From: Cerioporus squamosus
Taxonomy: Eukaryota; Basidiomycota; Agaricomycetes; Polyporales; Polyporaceae
Direction: 5' to 3'
DNA: 21,714 bases
Assembly: GCA_022592435.1 (NCBI GenBank)
Contig: JABYQS010000461.1
Span: forward strand, 1 to 21,714
Both the position numbers and the translations under genes were made by a program. The notes beneath the pieces were generated by a model. That model was not told where the DNA came from, did no database searches, and saw only the letters and a program-made list of their open reading frames with translations. Of this stretch, positions 9,135 through 19,576 are shown in pieces; position 1 is the stretch's first letter; every line of letters starts with the position of its first letter.

Positions 9135-9280
9135 ACGCGTTCAGGCGCTGGAGACGCGTGTGAACGAAACGGCCTGCCCTAAATCTCATTTCGACGCGTC
9201 GCGTCGCGTTGTCGGACCTCTTCTCCTCATCGACCACCGCGACGACGAGCAACTTCTCCACAACACTGACTTCGACGCGT
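9135..9280 (+). promoter_or_regulatory. Cluster of four MluI cell-cycle boxes (ACGCGT) upstream of MCM4
   Basis: Exact ACGCGT hexamers occur at 9135-9140, 9154-9159, 9194-9199 and 9275-9280, the last only 4 bp before the ATG at 9285. The third is followed by two more GTCGCG/TCGCG repeats. In yeasts, ACGCGT boxes bound by MBF (Mbp1/Swi6 type) drive G1/S transcription of replication genes. Four in 146 bp is far more than chance, even in GC-rich DNA. The box nearest the ATG may lie in the 5' UTR. Confidence 0.75.
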
Positions 9281-9284
9281 CGCG

Positions 9285-12200
9285 ATGTCCTCGCCACCCA
9301 GAGACATTCCCACCTCCGATCTCGACGACGTCGAGATGGAAGAGTCTACTCTCGTTGAGCCCTCGATCCCGAACGCGCCTCCGCCCGGGCCACTTTTCCT
9401 CGAAGGAACGCCCTCCGTGTCGGGGACACCGCGACACAGTGTAGCAAGACGTGCGCTTGGGATGAGCACACCGAGGAGGGCCCAGACACCTTTGTTCGCG
9501 CGTGAGTGATCAGTGTCCACCGTGCCCGGCGAACCACCCTAACATCTCTACATGGAAGCTGGCACCTCATCCCCCCTACCATTCCCCAGTTCATCTCCAA
9601 CCAAGCACAAGACTCCTACAAGACCGCGCCGACTGGACTCCGAGCTCCCAGCTTCCCAAGGCTCCGAGCCTCTGGCCTTCCCATCGTGCGCCATTTGCAT
9701 TCAGAGCCATGCGACTTCTCGCTGACCACAATGCGTACGCAGGAGCCCAGCACCGGCTGCCATGCCGAAGAATCGCCGTGGAGATATTCATTCCTCCCTC
9801 AGCTTCACACCGACGTCCTCTCGGTCGCGTTCCAAACGCCAAACTACCCTCCCCCACGACGACCTGCGCTCCGATGCCTCCCATCTGTCTATTCCTGCGT
9901 CCTCTGCCCTCAATCTCTCTGTCCCTGCCGTCCCTTCTGACGATGACGACGACACCGGTGAAGTGAAGGCCATCTGGGGGACGAACGTGAATGTCCAGGA
10001 TGCAATGCGGACCTTCCGCGAGTTCCTCCGCGGTTTCAAGGTCAAGTATCGCATTGCATACGACCGCGAGCGAGGGCTCCGGACAAGGATTCTGTCGTCC
10101 CCCGAAGAGGGCGAAGTGCTGCTCTATGAGGCGTACCTCCGCCGAATGCGACAGACTGGCGAGCGCACCCTGAACCTCGACATGCACAACCTCGCGGCGT
10201 ACCCACCGAGCAAGAAGCTGCAGGTCTTGCTGGTCAAGTACCCGCAGGAAGTCGTCCCCTTGATGGACCAGGTGCTCAAAGACCTGATGCTCGAGATCGC
10301 GGAGGAAGACCAGGTGGCGGGCATGCAGGACATGCGCGGTCAACAGGGCGAGGAAGAAATTGCCGAGATCATGGGCAAGGTCTACAAGATCCGTCCATTT
10401 GGTGTCCCTCCCGTGAACATGCGAGACTTGAACCCAAGTGGTGAGTTCCTATCTCGCCCAGGACAAATTCTGTATTGCAGACTCACAGTCATTCCGTGCT
10501 AGATACCGACAAGCTCGTCTGTATCAAGGGTCTCGTCATCCGCGCGACGCCCGTCATCCCGGACATGAAGGTCGCCTTCTTCCGCTGCCTGACCTGCAAC
10601 CACACCGTCCAGGTCGAGATTGAGCGCGGCAAGATCGACGAGCCCGCACGCTGCCCGCGCGACGTCTGCGGCACCGTGGGCTCCATGTCGCTCGTGCACA
10701 ACCGCTGCGAGTTTGCGGACCGTCAAGTGATCCGTCTGCAGGAAACACCCGACGCCGTGCCTGACGGACAGACGCCCCACACTGTCTCCCTCAGCGTGTA
10801 CGACGAGCTAGTCGACGTCTCGAAGCCGGGCGACCGCCTCGTCGTCACCGGTATCTTCCGCAGCATGCCTGTGCGCGTGAACCCGCGCCAACGGACGCTC
10901 AAGAGCCTCTTCCGTACCTTCCTCGACGTCGTGCACATTAAGATCGGCGCGGACGACCGGCTCGGTGTCGACAGGAGCACGCGTCCCGGTGGGGGAGACC
11001 GCATCCCTGGTGTCGGCGGTGTGGGTGGAGGCATCGACATGGACGACGATGAGGAGAACCCGGTTGAGCGTCAGCGTCGCACGACGAAGCGCGAGGAGCT
11101 GGAAGCCAAGTTGCGCACTCTGAGCCAGCGACACGACATCTACGAATTGCTTGCTCGGTCCCTTGCGCCTTCAATCTATGCGATGGACGATGTCAAGAAG
11201 GGTATCTTATTGCAGCTGTTTGGTGGGACAAACAAGAGCATTGCGCGCGGTGGAGGCGGAGGCGGGCCCAGGTATCGCGGGGATATCAACGTCCTGCTTG
11301 TCGGCGACCCTGGTGTCAGTAAGTCTCAAATTCTGCAAGTACGCCCCTCCCCTACTTCTCGTGCAGATGCAAGGAATGCTCACTCTGTAGTTTAGTACGT
11401 CCATAAGATTGCCCCTCGCGGCGTCTACACGTCCGGGAAGGGTTCGTCTGCTGTCGGTCTCACGGCATATGTCACCCGTGATCCAGACTCGAAGCAGCTT
11501 GTCCTTGAGAGGTACGTTCTTGCCATCGTAGATGCCAGACGAGTGCACTAACAGTCCGTACACAGTGGTGCGCTTGTGCTGAGCGACGGCGGTGTGTGCT
11601 GTATCGATGAGTTTGACAAGATGTCAGACGCGACTCGGAGTGTCCTACACGAAGTGATGGTACGTTTCTTGATATATTTCTTAACGGCTGGACTGAACTG
11701 GGACACTTATAGGAACAACAAACCGTGTCCATTGCGAAAGCCGGTATCATCACAACACTGAATGCCCGCACTTCGATTTTGGCGGCGGCCAACCCGATCG
11801 GCTCGAAGTACAACCCGAAGCAGACAGTGACGCAGAACATCGACTTGCCGCCGACGCTCATCTCGCGTTTCGACCTGTTGTATCTGGTGTTAGACAATGT
11901 CGACGAGGCTCTGGATAGAAAGCTCGCACAACATCTGGTCGCATTGTACCTCGAAGATGCTCCCGTTCATGGGAGTGGCCAAGACATCCTGGTACGTCTC
12001 TCGTGGCTCCCGCTCTGACGGATACCTTTGACATGTCCCGCTCCAGCCCCTCGACGAGCTCTCCTCATACATCACCTACGCCCGTTCTCGCATCAACCCC
12101 ACAATCACCGAAGCCGCCGGGGACGAGCTCGTCCGCTGCTACGTGACGATGCGCAAGGCCGGTGAAGACCCGCGCTCAAATGAGAAGCGCATCACCGCGA

Positions 12201-12622
12201 CGACGCGGCAGCTGGAGAGCATGATTCGACTCTCCGAGGCACACGCACGCATGCGGCTCTCGCCGTTCGTCGAGCTCGACGATGTCAAGGAGGCGTACCG
12301 ACTCATGCGCGATGCGATCAACACGAGCGCGCGCGACCCGACGACAGGCGAGATCGACATGGGCCTCCTCGACACCGGCATCGGGCGCCAGCAGCGCAAA
12401 CTGCGCGGAGACCTGCGCAGGGCAATCCTCGCGCTGCTCGATGGCGCGGGGGGCAACCGCGGCTTGCGCTGGGCGGAGGCATTTGCCCAGCTGGAGAACC
12501 AGAGCAGTGTGAAGATTACGTCGGCGGACTTCCAGGATGTGATCAGGGAGCTGGAGCAGGAGGGCTTGGTGAAGGTGACGGGCGAGCGGGATAGGAGGAT
12601 GATTCGACGGGAGGGAGCTTGA
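9285..12622 (+). CDS. MCM4: MCM4, subunit of the MCM2-7 replicative DNA helicase
   Basis: Exons 9285-9501, 9559-9685, 9743-10440, 10503-11338, 11396-11511, 11566-11659, 11713-11991 and 12047-12622 give an uninterrupted protein of about 980 residues, close to the usual 930-1000. After a Ser/Pro-rich regulatory N-terminus ([21 protein letters not shown]) comes the conserved N-domain ([13 protein letters not shown]). A zinc finger follows at about residues 375-403 (RCLTCNH ... RCPRDVC). The AAA+ core has Walker [10 protein letters not shown] (about 615), Walker B IDEFDKM (about 679) and the arginine finger SRFD (about 745). A winged-helix C-terminus ends [15 protein letters not shown]. The MCM2-7 hexamer is loaded at origins in G1 and unwinds DNA in S phase; Mcm4's N-tail is a target of DDK. 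The [18 protein letters not shown] block is typical of MCM4 rather than other MCMs. It follows the MCPH1-like gene by 277 bp, head to tail, and carries a dense MCB cluster. All splice sites are GT-AG with introns of 53-62 bp. Confidence 0.97.
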
Positions 12623-13941
12623 GCGTAGAGCTCCGCGCCCTTTTAAGTCAGAGATCGACTCTGGTTACTTTTCATGTCCCTGTATCCTGTTGTATTCACT
12701 GCGAAGTCGCTATGCTATCGAAATGTAACTAGTCCTCTCTGTGCAACCGTACCGTTCGGACAGGAGAGTGTGGGATGTACTTGGAGTATCGAGCGCTGCT
12801 TTTTGATGGTATGTCATACTCGCAAAGGGGTATATATATATATACGTGGCTATGGTATGCGTGCTTGCGCTGCTGCAAGAGCCGGCGAAGATGAGGCCGA
12901 ATAGGTAGGGCCCGCGTAACAAAGAATGAAAGACTTGCGAGAAGAATGGTTATCCGACGCGATCTGTGAAGTCTATCGCGAACAAGGGCCGGGCTTTGGA
13001 GATTCGGAGAGTTCTTCTGTCGGTTCATTCGTCAGCTGCTAGGAGACCGTGAGGCGCACATCAGAACGTCGGCATCAATAGGATGTCCGCCGTACGTATA
13101 CTTCAACGTCGCAGGAAGCTGATTGAGTGCATCAGGCCAGCTGGTGCCGTGCAATACAAGCGGGCTTACGAGGAAAGTGGACTGTAGAGGAGGTCAACAT
13201 GGGTACTTGCGAGGGTGGTTGGGCCAGGGAGCAGCGTTGTCGAGCAAGTTGGGCTATGTACACAGTGACAGTCATCATTAGCACGCATAAGTAATAGAAG
13301 GCTTCGTTTTAGCGAAAGGAAAATCATAATCGCTGCAATGCGATGTTTCCGACTGTCACGGGACTTCCCCAGGAGCCGCTGCCAAAAGTGGTGGTTATGG
13401 GTAGCACTGATAGCATACCATACTACGTATCTGCGTCTACGTATACTGAGCTCCAAAGAACCATTGCCAGAAAATAGGCTGTCGACGTAGCGGGCTTCGC
13501 TTCAAGTTTCCGAGGGGACAGTTAGGGGAGCAGGCTGTATGGGCCCTAACCACCGTCGGCACTGCCACCGACTCCAAGCCTCAGAGTCTGCCAGGGAGAT
13601 GCGGGCTTTCACACTGCGTATTCCTTGGTTACTTCTACAATACTCATAACAAGAATGCACGGTATTTTCTCAAGCGAAGAGGTCACGAAGAGCAGGGCAG
13701 TGAGCGGTGGTGGTGTGGCGGTGATTTCCTCGTGTATTGCGCGCTTATGCATGTTGAACTTGCTCTGCTCGAGCCGCCACCCCAACCATTGTCGCTTCGG
13801 CTGAACACGCTCTATTTGGACTACAAGTACCGATCGCATACCGCCTTTTGATTACGCGCTCCGCTGATAGGATAAAAGAAACTCTCGAACCAGGTAGGTG
13901 GTTGTCCTCTTCCCCCACTGCTCCCCATCCCCCCGGTCGCC
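12623..13941. other. Intergenic region between MCM4 and the FunK1 gene
   Basis: About 1.3 kb without a supportable gene. Frames are short on both strands and show no motif. It contains a (TA)7 run at 12831-12844. I looked for tRNA arms and found none. The last stretch before 13942 is pyrimidine-rich (CCTCTTCCCCCACTGCTCCC), typical of fungal promoters just before the start codon. Confidence 0.5.
12831..12844. repeat. (TA)7 microsatellite
   Basis: Seven TA units in the MCM4 downstream region, about 210 bp after the stop codon. It is a simple repeat with no evident role and may lie in or after the 3' UTR. Confidence 0.9.
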
Positions 13942-16596
13942 ATGTCAGGCGCAGGCAGCGGCGTTTTCAGCGATTCAGTCACCCCTGTTCGTTATGGCGA
14001 GGACTCAGCTTATGTTCCCACTCTAGAGGATATTCGTCTCGAGCTTCGCAACATCATGCAAGGCAAGAATTACGTTGTCTCTCTCGACGAGCTCTTGAAG
14101 CACTACTTCCCCGCTCCGTCTTCGCGATCGAAGAAAGCTATCCCGAACCTCTTCAGCAAAGTCCGAAATTTAAGACAGAGAAGGATATGTACGACCACTT
14201 TGTGAGTACCATTCAAACCACCGAATGATGGTTGGGGTTGCTGATGTCAAGCCAGACGTCGGTCTTCAACAAATCGCGCATCTTCCCTGGACAAACGTTC
14301 GTAACCACCGCCTGGAAGTCGGATCCGAATGACCCCACCAAGCAGGCCATTGACTGCGGCATGTACCCCACTCAATTCGCACCCAAGCCCAGTCAAACAG
14401 CCGCAGGAGACGAGTCAAGGCGCACGGACTGGTCTCGGATCGATCTGTGCATCGAGTGCAAGCTGCACTCCACCAACCAGGATCGTTCGATGAGAGGAAG
14501 CCGGAGAATGAGCCCGAGGCTCAGGAACGCCGGGCGGTCCTTGGCCAGATCCTGTCGTACGCCGAGCTCGTCTTCAAACACCAGCAGCGCAAATTCCACT
14601 ATATGCTCCTCCTCTTCCGCCAATCCGCTCGCATCATCTTCTTCGATCACTCCGGAATCGTCGTCACCAATAAGGTCCCTTACGCCACTGAGGGTGCTCA
14701 GCTCACCGAGTTCCTCGTCCGTTATGGACGACTGAAGAGCGCCGAGTATAAGGGGAACGATCCGACTGCGGTACGCATCGAGAAGACCGACCCCCTTTAC
14801 TCCCTAGTACACGACTACGCGCAGAAGAGCGCCGAGGATGAAGAAGACCATGCGGCGGGTCTCTTCAAGGCGTCGCTTGTTGAGTCGTGGCCCCTCTGGA
14901 AGCTCCAAGTCTACGACGAGGAGACGGAGACGGAACACTGGTTTGCCGTCGGGAAGCCCCACTTCCAGGCTCCTGGCGTCGCCGGCCGCGGCACGCGCGG
15001 GTACGTTGCTCTTCCTCTCGATGACAACACCGGCAAGCCTCCGCTTGACGACGACGGGCAACCCACGAAACCCTTCGTGTACCTGAAGGACGCGTGGCGC
15101 ATCGACCATCCCAGCTTGCAAAAGGAGGGCGTCGTGTTGCAAGCACTCAATCGCGCGAATGTCAAGTTTGTCCCCACTGCTCTCTATCACGGCGATCTGC
15201 GCGGGCAAGACACTCTCTCGTACAAGAACTGGTCCACTCTTCGCGGCGACGAACCATGCACGCTCAAGCCTCACCAGCATTATCGGCTGGTTGTCAAGGA
15301 GGTCGGGAAGCCGCTGAGCGAGTTTGACCGTGGCGCTGACTTGGTTATGGCTATCCTCAATTGCATTCAAGGTACGCTTGCTTTTATGTCATCGGTATAC
15401 ACTTCTGTTGATTACTGTGTACCCATAGCGCACGAGCAAGCGTGCAAAGCTGGCTATATCCACCGCGATATCAGCGCAGGGAATATACTGCTCTACAAGT
15501 CGAAGAATGGGAAGTGGTGTGGCATGTTGAATGACTGGGAACTCGCCGCGAAGTACGTCATGGGCCAGCCTGTGGAAGTCAACGCTGCATTAGCAGAGTG
15601 CCCTATTCTGGAAAGGACTGTGAGTGTTAAGGTCCGCTGCGTTGTGAGGTATGGTGCTGACGTGCCACACAGGGTACTTGGCAATTCCTTTCCGTTAATT
15701 GCCTCGTGAACAAGCAGAAGACTGTCGACATCCCGGACGATCTGGAATCCCTCTTCCACGTCCTTTTGTTCTTCGCTGTCCGCTTCCTCCCTCACAACAT
15801 CAAGGACGAGCATGTGGGGCTGTTTCTCTCCCAGTACTTCGACGACTACTCCGAGAGCTACGCGGGCTCCAGCTGCGGTCCATCCAAGTACGCCGCTATG
15901 TACAACGGCGAGATCAATCTCACGCTGCTGACCAATGGCTCCGGTACGGTCGTTGAAGGAGTGGCCAAGGTAGACCTCCTCAAGTTCTACACGTCTGCTC
16001 TTACACCAACGGAGAGCGGCTCTGCTGCACCTGCGGCGCACCCCATCAATGCCCTTCTATCCGCCGTGTTGGAGTGGTTCAAAAGCTACTACGCTTTGGG
16101 CAAACTACTTGACGAGACCCCGGCGAACATGGCGCAAGGAGACTTTGTAGATTTCGACGAGGTGGCCGACGGGGATGAAGACGTACTCGCTGCGATGCAG
16201 GCCTCGGACCGCGATACGACGCAGTCAACCGCCGCTCGCACAAAAGTCACGTCCCATGCCGCCACCGCGGATGCGAGCGCATCACCGGCTGAGCCCGACG
16301 ACGTCGCCACTGGCCCCGGCGACTCGAAGGTCCGCCAGGCAGTCCAAGATGCTCGTGAGAAGATGACTCACCGCGCCTTCAATATGGAGTTTGTGAAGCA
16401 CACTTATCGAACTCAATGGCCGCCGTCGGACAAGGGCGCTGACAAAAGGCCAAGGAGCTTCACCCGTCCTAAGGTTGTCGCGAACGCGGCGTCGGCCGCG
16501 GCGGCTGTAGGCTCTGCACAGATGAACTCCACCAAACGGAAGCAAATGAAGGAGGAGGGGTCTAACGCGAAGCGTGCGCGCAACGGCCCTAAATGA
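13942..16596 (+). CDS. FunK1-family fungal protein kinase, two frameshifts
   Basis: FunK1 kinases are a fungal-specific branch of the protein-kinase-like superfamily, expanded in mushrooms; substrates are unknown. Blocks at 13942-14201, 14256-15371, 15429-15619 and 15673-16596 would give about 830 residues. Diagnostic features are the N-terminal VTPVRYGED and LRNIMQGKNYV blocks, the ECKL and GQILSYAELVF segments, the catalytic loop YIHRDISAGNIL, the metal-binding NDWELA in place of DFG, and RTGTWQF just after the intron at 15620-15672. The C-terminal tail is basic (KRKQMKEEGSNAKRAR). The frame breaks twice. Near 14164, SKV continues in a wrong frame, where one base restores KFKTEKDMYDHF. Near 14484, STNQD must jump by one base to FDERKPENE. 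Each looks like one C lost from a short C run. This is either a recent pseudogene or consensus error. Start chosen at the ATG before SGAGSGVF because the conserved block follows 16 codons later. Confidence 0.85.
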
Positions 16597-17039
16597 TGTC
16601 CGTATCATTGTGTCTGTGTTGACGTCGGACGAGTCCCAGGGTTGCTTCTTTGGCATTGAACGCGTCTTGTATACAGTAGTACCACTTTCTTTCACTCGTG
16701 TTCCACTACTAGCCTATCTGTAGCGCTGCAAAGCTCCGAGAGGACAAGGCTGGTGCCTTGACCCGGATCAGGAAAACCCACCTCGTGGAATGCTGGGGAG
16801 ACTGAGTGCGCCGGTATGCTGGGGAATGCGCCGGAATTCCGGGAATTCCTCAGCATGCTGCCTTTACGACGATGTCCGTCATGATCCCGGAAACCAAGGT
16901 ACCCCTCTAGCATGAGCTGTGCGATGGCGTATTCCAGTGGAAAGACGGAGTCAACGGGAGAGAGCGTAGTCGGAGACCAAGGGTGGAGGCGCCTCTCGCA
17001 AGCTTGTAACGCCCAAGACATACCTTGTCCGGATCGTCC
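16597..17039. other. FunK1-EFG1 intergenic region with imperfect hairpin
   Basis: No gene is seen on the + strand. Minus-strand frames that cross it run antisense through EFG1 and look like shadows. ATGCTGGGGA occurs at 16790-16799 and 16816-16825. The second copy forms an imperfect inverted repeat with 16845-16856, enclosing the 12-bp palindrome CCGGAATTCCGG at 16831-16842. Confidence 0.5.
16816..16856. repeat. Imperfect inverted repeat around CCGGAATTCCGG
   Basis: ATGCTGGGGAAT on the left pairs with ATTCCTCAGCAT on the right at 11 of 12 positions. The middle contains the perfect palindrome CCGGAATTCCGG. It lies about 220 bp after the FunK1 stop and 185 bp before the EFG1 start. It may fold in either transcript or be a binding site; no function is shown. 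Confidence 0.7.
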
Positions 17040-17994
17040 ATGTCGCTCCGTCGCTGCCTCAAGCCCAGCGATGGGTCCCTCCAACAAGTCAATGCAAGTG
17101 TCTCTCATCCTTTCTCCTCCAAACACTCCGCCGCCGCCTCGCAGTCGCGTCGGAAACGTCCACAGCACAGGAAACACCCCGCGCCCCCTACCGAGCACCC
17201 GTCTTCCACCAATGCCTTCCCCGGAGTCCAGAAGACCAAGGCCGCTCTGCGACAGACACGACGCCTGCTCGCCAAGGACAAGCAAGCTCACCCCGGACGT
17301 GCGCGTGGCGACGGAGCGACGGCTCAAGGCGCTCGAGGGCGACCTCGCGCTGGCGGAACAGGCGCGCCTCGAGCGTACGATTGCGACGCAGTACCACAAC
17401 ATCAAGTTCTTCGAACGGCAGAAGGTCGGACGGCGGATCGCGCAGGTGAAGAAGCATCTCCAGCTCGCGGTCGCACCGGAGAAGAAGGAGCGGCGGAAGC
17501 TGGAGGTGCGCCTGGCTCTTCGTGTCGACTTGAACTACGTCCTGCACTACCCGAAGACGAAGAAGTACATCTCGCTGTTTCCGCCCGAGGTGCGGCAGGG
17601 TGGGAAGGACAAGGACGCAGCGCAGGTTGCGAGGGAGGAGAAGGAGAAGTCCGAGACGGACAGGCAGCGGGAGGAGGTGAGGAAGTGGGTAAGGAAGCAG
17701 ATGGAGGCGGGCGCGTTGAATAGAGAGCCGGAGATCGAGATGCGAAAGGCGGAGGGCAAGCAGACACAGAGCAACGTCGGGCAAGATGGTGTGGAGGTGA
17801 AGGAGGCGACAAACGGGAAGACAGAAGCGTCTGGCAATGCTGTCGCGGACGACGATTTCTTCGGGGTCGACGGAGAGGCGGGTGAGGACAGCGGCGAGTA
17901 CAGCGAGATGATTGAGGCCTCATTATTTTCTTGGTGGGTCTTTTGTGGGTACATATGTGCTCACGGGCGGTGCTCGTGCAGGAGTAACGTGTAG
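17040..17994 (+). CDS. EFG1: EFG1-like rRNA-processing protein, frameshifted by a CAAG duplication
   Basis: Efg1 is a small coiled-coil nucleolar protein of the early 90S/SSU processome, needed for pre-18S rRNA processing. The signature runs FPGVQKTKAALRQTRRLLAKDK, then LTPDVRVATERRLKALEGDL, QYHNIKFFERQKVGRRI, and RVDLNYVLHYPKTKKYISLFPPEVR. These match the Efg1 domain closely. The rest is charged and helical (KEKSETDRQREEVRKWVRKQMEAGALN), with an acidic end. The two halves are in different frames: AAGGACAAG is followed by an extra CAAG (17283-17286), which removes the frame of everything after KDK. Taking it out joins KDK to LTPDV as in the family. The first ATG in the N-terminal frame is 17040; a different start or an upstream intron is possible, because the leader is not conserved. 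A 48-bp GT-AG intron at 17934-17981 is optional and frame-neutral. The corrected length is about 300 residues. Confidence 0.82.
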
Positions 17995-18345
17995 GCTCTG
18001 ACCATTTGTCCAGATCTTTGGCTGGTGTCTGCTTCTGAACCATACACCCGGCGGTGTGGTTTCTCAGTCTGACGTCGTGAACCTCACGCGCACGCAGCCC
18101 GGTGTGCGATCGTGCGATCAGGAGGTCGGAGAGATTGAGGGGTAGGTCACCGGGACGGCGGGTCTTACTCTCAGCCCTCCCCGGACCGCCGGTCCGACCC
18201 CTTCCGTTGCGTCAACACACACGGAGCGTCGACGAGCGCAAACGGGCCCACTGAGCCCGCGGTATAAATCCGGAGGTCATCGACGCTATCGCGTCTCATC
18301 TCTCCTCGTTCTCGCTACCCACATATCCCCTACGCCATTGTCACC
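17995..18345 (+). promoter_or_regulatory. Promoter region of the aldo/keto reductase, with TATA box
   Basis: No gene is seen in these 351 bases. TATAAA lies at 18263-18268, 78 bp before the ATG at 18346, followed by a pyrimidine-rich leader (CATCTCTCCTCGTTCTCGC) as in strongly expressed fungal genes, and CACC directly before the ATG. A short inverted repeat GGACC-GCC-GGTCC is present near 18182-18194. Confidence 0.6.
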
Positions 18346-19576
18346 ATGTCATTCGGAAAGACCATCACGCTTTCGACTGGCCAGAAGATCCCGCAGATCG
18401 GTCTCGGGACGTGGCTGTCGAAGCCCAACGAAGTCGAGAATGCTGTAAGTCGTGCATTGATACATCTCTCGTGTCAAGGAAGGAGCAGGGCGTCTGACGG
18501 ACTCCGATGACGGCTGGCATAGGTTGAGGTTGCCATTCGCGCGGGCTACAGGCATATCGACTGCGCTATGATCTACCAGAACCAGGACGAGGTGCGTCTC
18601 CTATCTGCATATTGTACCTCACAGACTCACATCTTGTGCTCTCGTTGGTGCCAGGTTGGCCGTGCCTTGAAGAAAGTTATCCCCTCGGTCGTCAAGCGCG
18701 AGGAGCTCTGGATCACCACCAAGCTCTGGAACACCTCGCACAAGCCAGAGCTCGTGGAGAAGGAGCTTGACGAGTCGCTCAAGCAGCTCGGGCTCGACTA
18801 CGTTGACCTCTACCGTGCGTACCTACCTTCTCTATGTTGACTCCCATCCCATGACGCTCATTGAATCCCCCGTCAAGTCGTCCACTGGCCCGTCGCGTTC
18901 CCCCCAGTGCCCTTCGGTAGCAATTTGGAGCCCTACGACCCGAACCGTCCCGGCTGGGCGGAGCTTGATCTCGAGACGAGCCTTACCGACACCTGGAAGG
19001 CGATGATCAAGCTCCTTGACACGGGCAAGGTCAAGGCGATCGGCGTGTCCAACTTCCGCGCGGACCTCATCCAGGGCATCGCGGACGCCACAGGCGTGTG
19101 GCCTGCGGTAAACCAGGTCGAGGCGCACCCGCTGAACCTCCAAGATGACCTCGTCGACTTCTGCAAGAAGCACAACGTCCACATCACGGCGTACAGCCCG
19201 CTTGGAAACAACAGTGAGTACCGTCGAGTTCTGGCGTGGAAGGCAGAGGCAGGCGCTGACAAGTCGACTTTGCGTAGTGGCGGGGGAGCCGATGCTCACG
19301 GAGTGGGCTGAGGTCAAGGACATCGCGAAGAAGTCGACGCGACGCCCGCGCAGGTCCTGATCGCATGGGGCGTGAAGCGCGGATACTCGGTCATCCCGAA
19401 GAGCGTCACCCCAGGTTTGTCCCGTTCTTCCACATCTGCGTCCCGCATCATGTCGCTAACGGGCACGCGCGTGCACAGAACGCATCATCTCTAACTTCCA
19501 GCAGATCGAGCTCTCGGACGAGGACTACGAGAAGCTGTGCGACCTCGGACGCAAGCACCCGAGGCGGTACATGTAA
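18346..19576 (+). CDS. NADPH-dependent aldo/keto reductase, one frameshift
   Basis: Aldo/keto reductases reduce aldehydes and ketones with NADPH in the cytosol. Exons 18346-18444, 18523-18591, 18655-18814, 18878-19213, 19278-19414 and 19479-19576 total 899 nt, one short of 300 codons. The catalytic tetrad is visible: Asp in HIDCAM, Tyr in IYQNQDEVG, Lys in [11 protein letters not shown] and His in VHWPVAF. The N-terminal strand [11 protein letters not shown], the AKR signature [11 protein letters not shown], the AYSPLG loop and the NADPH phosphate-binding IPKSVTPERI are present. The frame is lost near 19334: AKK is followed by SRRPRRS* unless one base is restored to give [12 protein letters not shown]. 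Protein length (about 299) is slightly below the usual 310-330. The family includes glycerol dehydrogenases, xylose reductases and general aldehyde reductases; substrate cannot be told from the sequence. Good conservation on both sides of the lesion favours sequence error or a very recent mutation. Confidence 0.9.

Noticed and set aside
10503..12622. Apparent breaks in the MCM4 frame between 11338 and 12047
   Set aside because: Every break coincides with a short GT-AG intron of 53-57 bp and the joined frame follows the family without loss, so these are introns and not lesions.
12623..13941. Possible tRNA or other RNA gene in the MCM4-FunK1 gap
   Set aside because: I looked for paired tRNA arms and the T-loop GTTCGANTC box on both strands and did not find a convincing cloverleaf.
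16692..17405. Minus-strand open frame of 237 codons
   Set aside because: It is antisense to EFG1, which has clear family motifs on the + strand; the frame shows no motif of its own.
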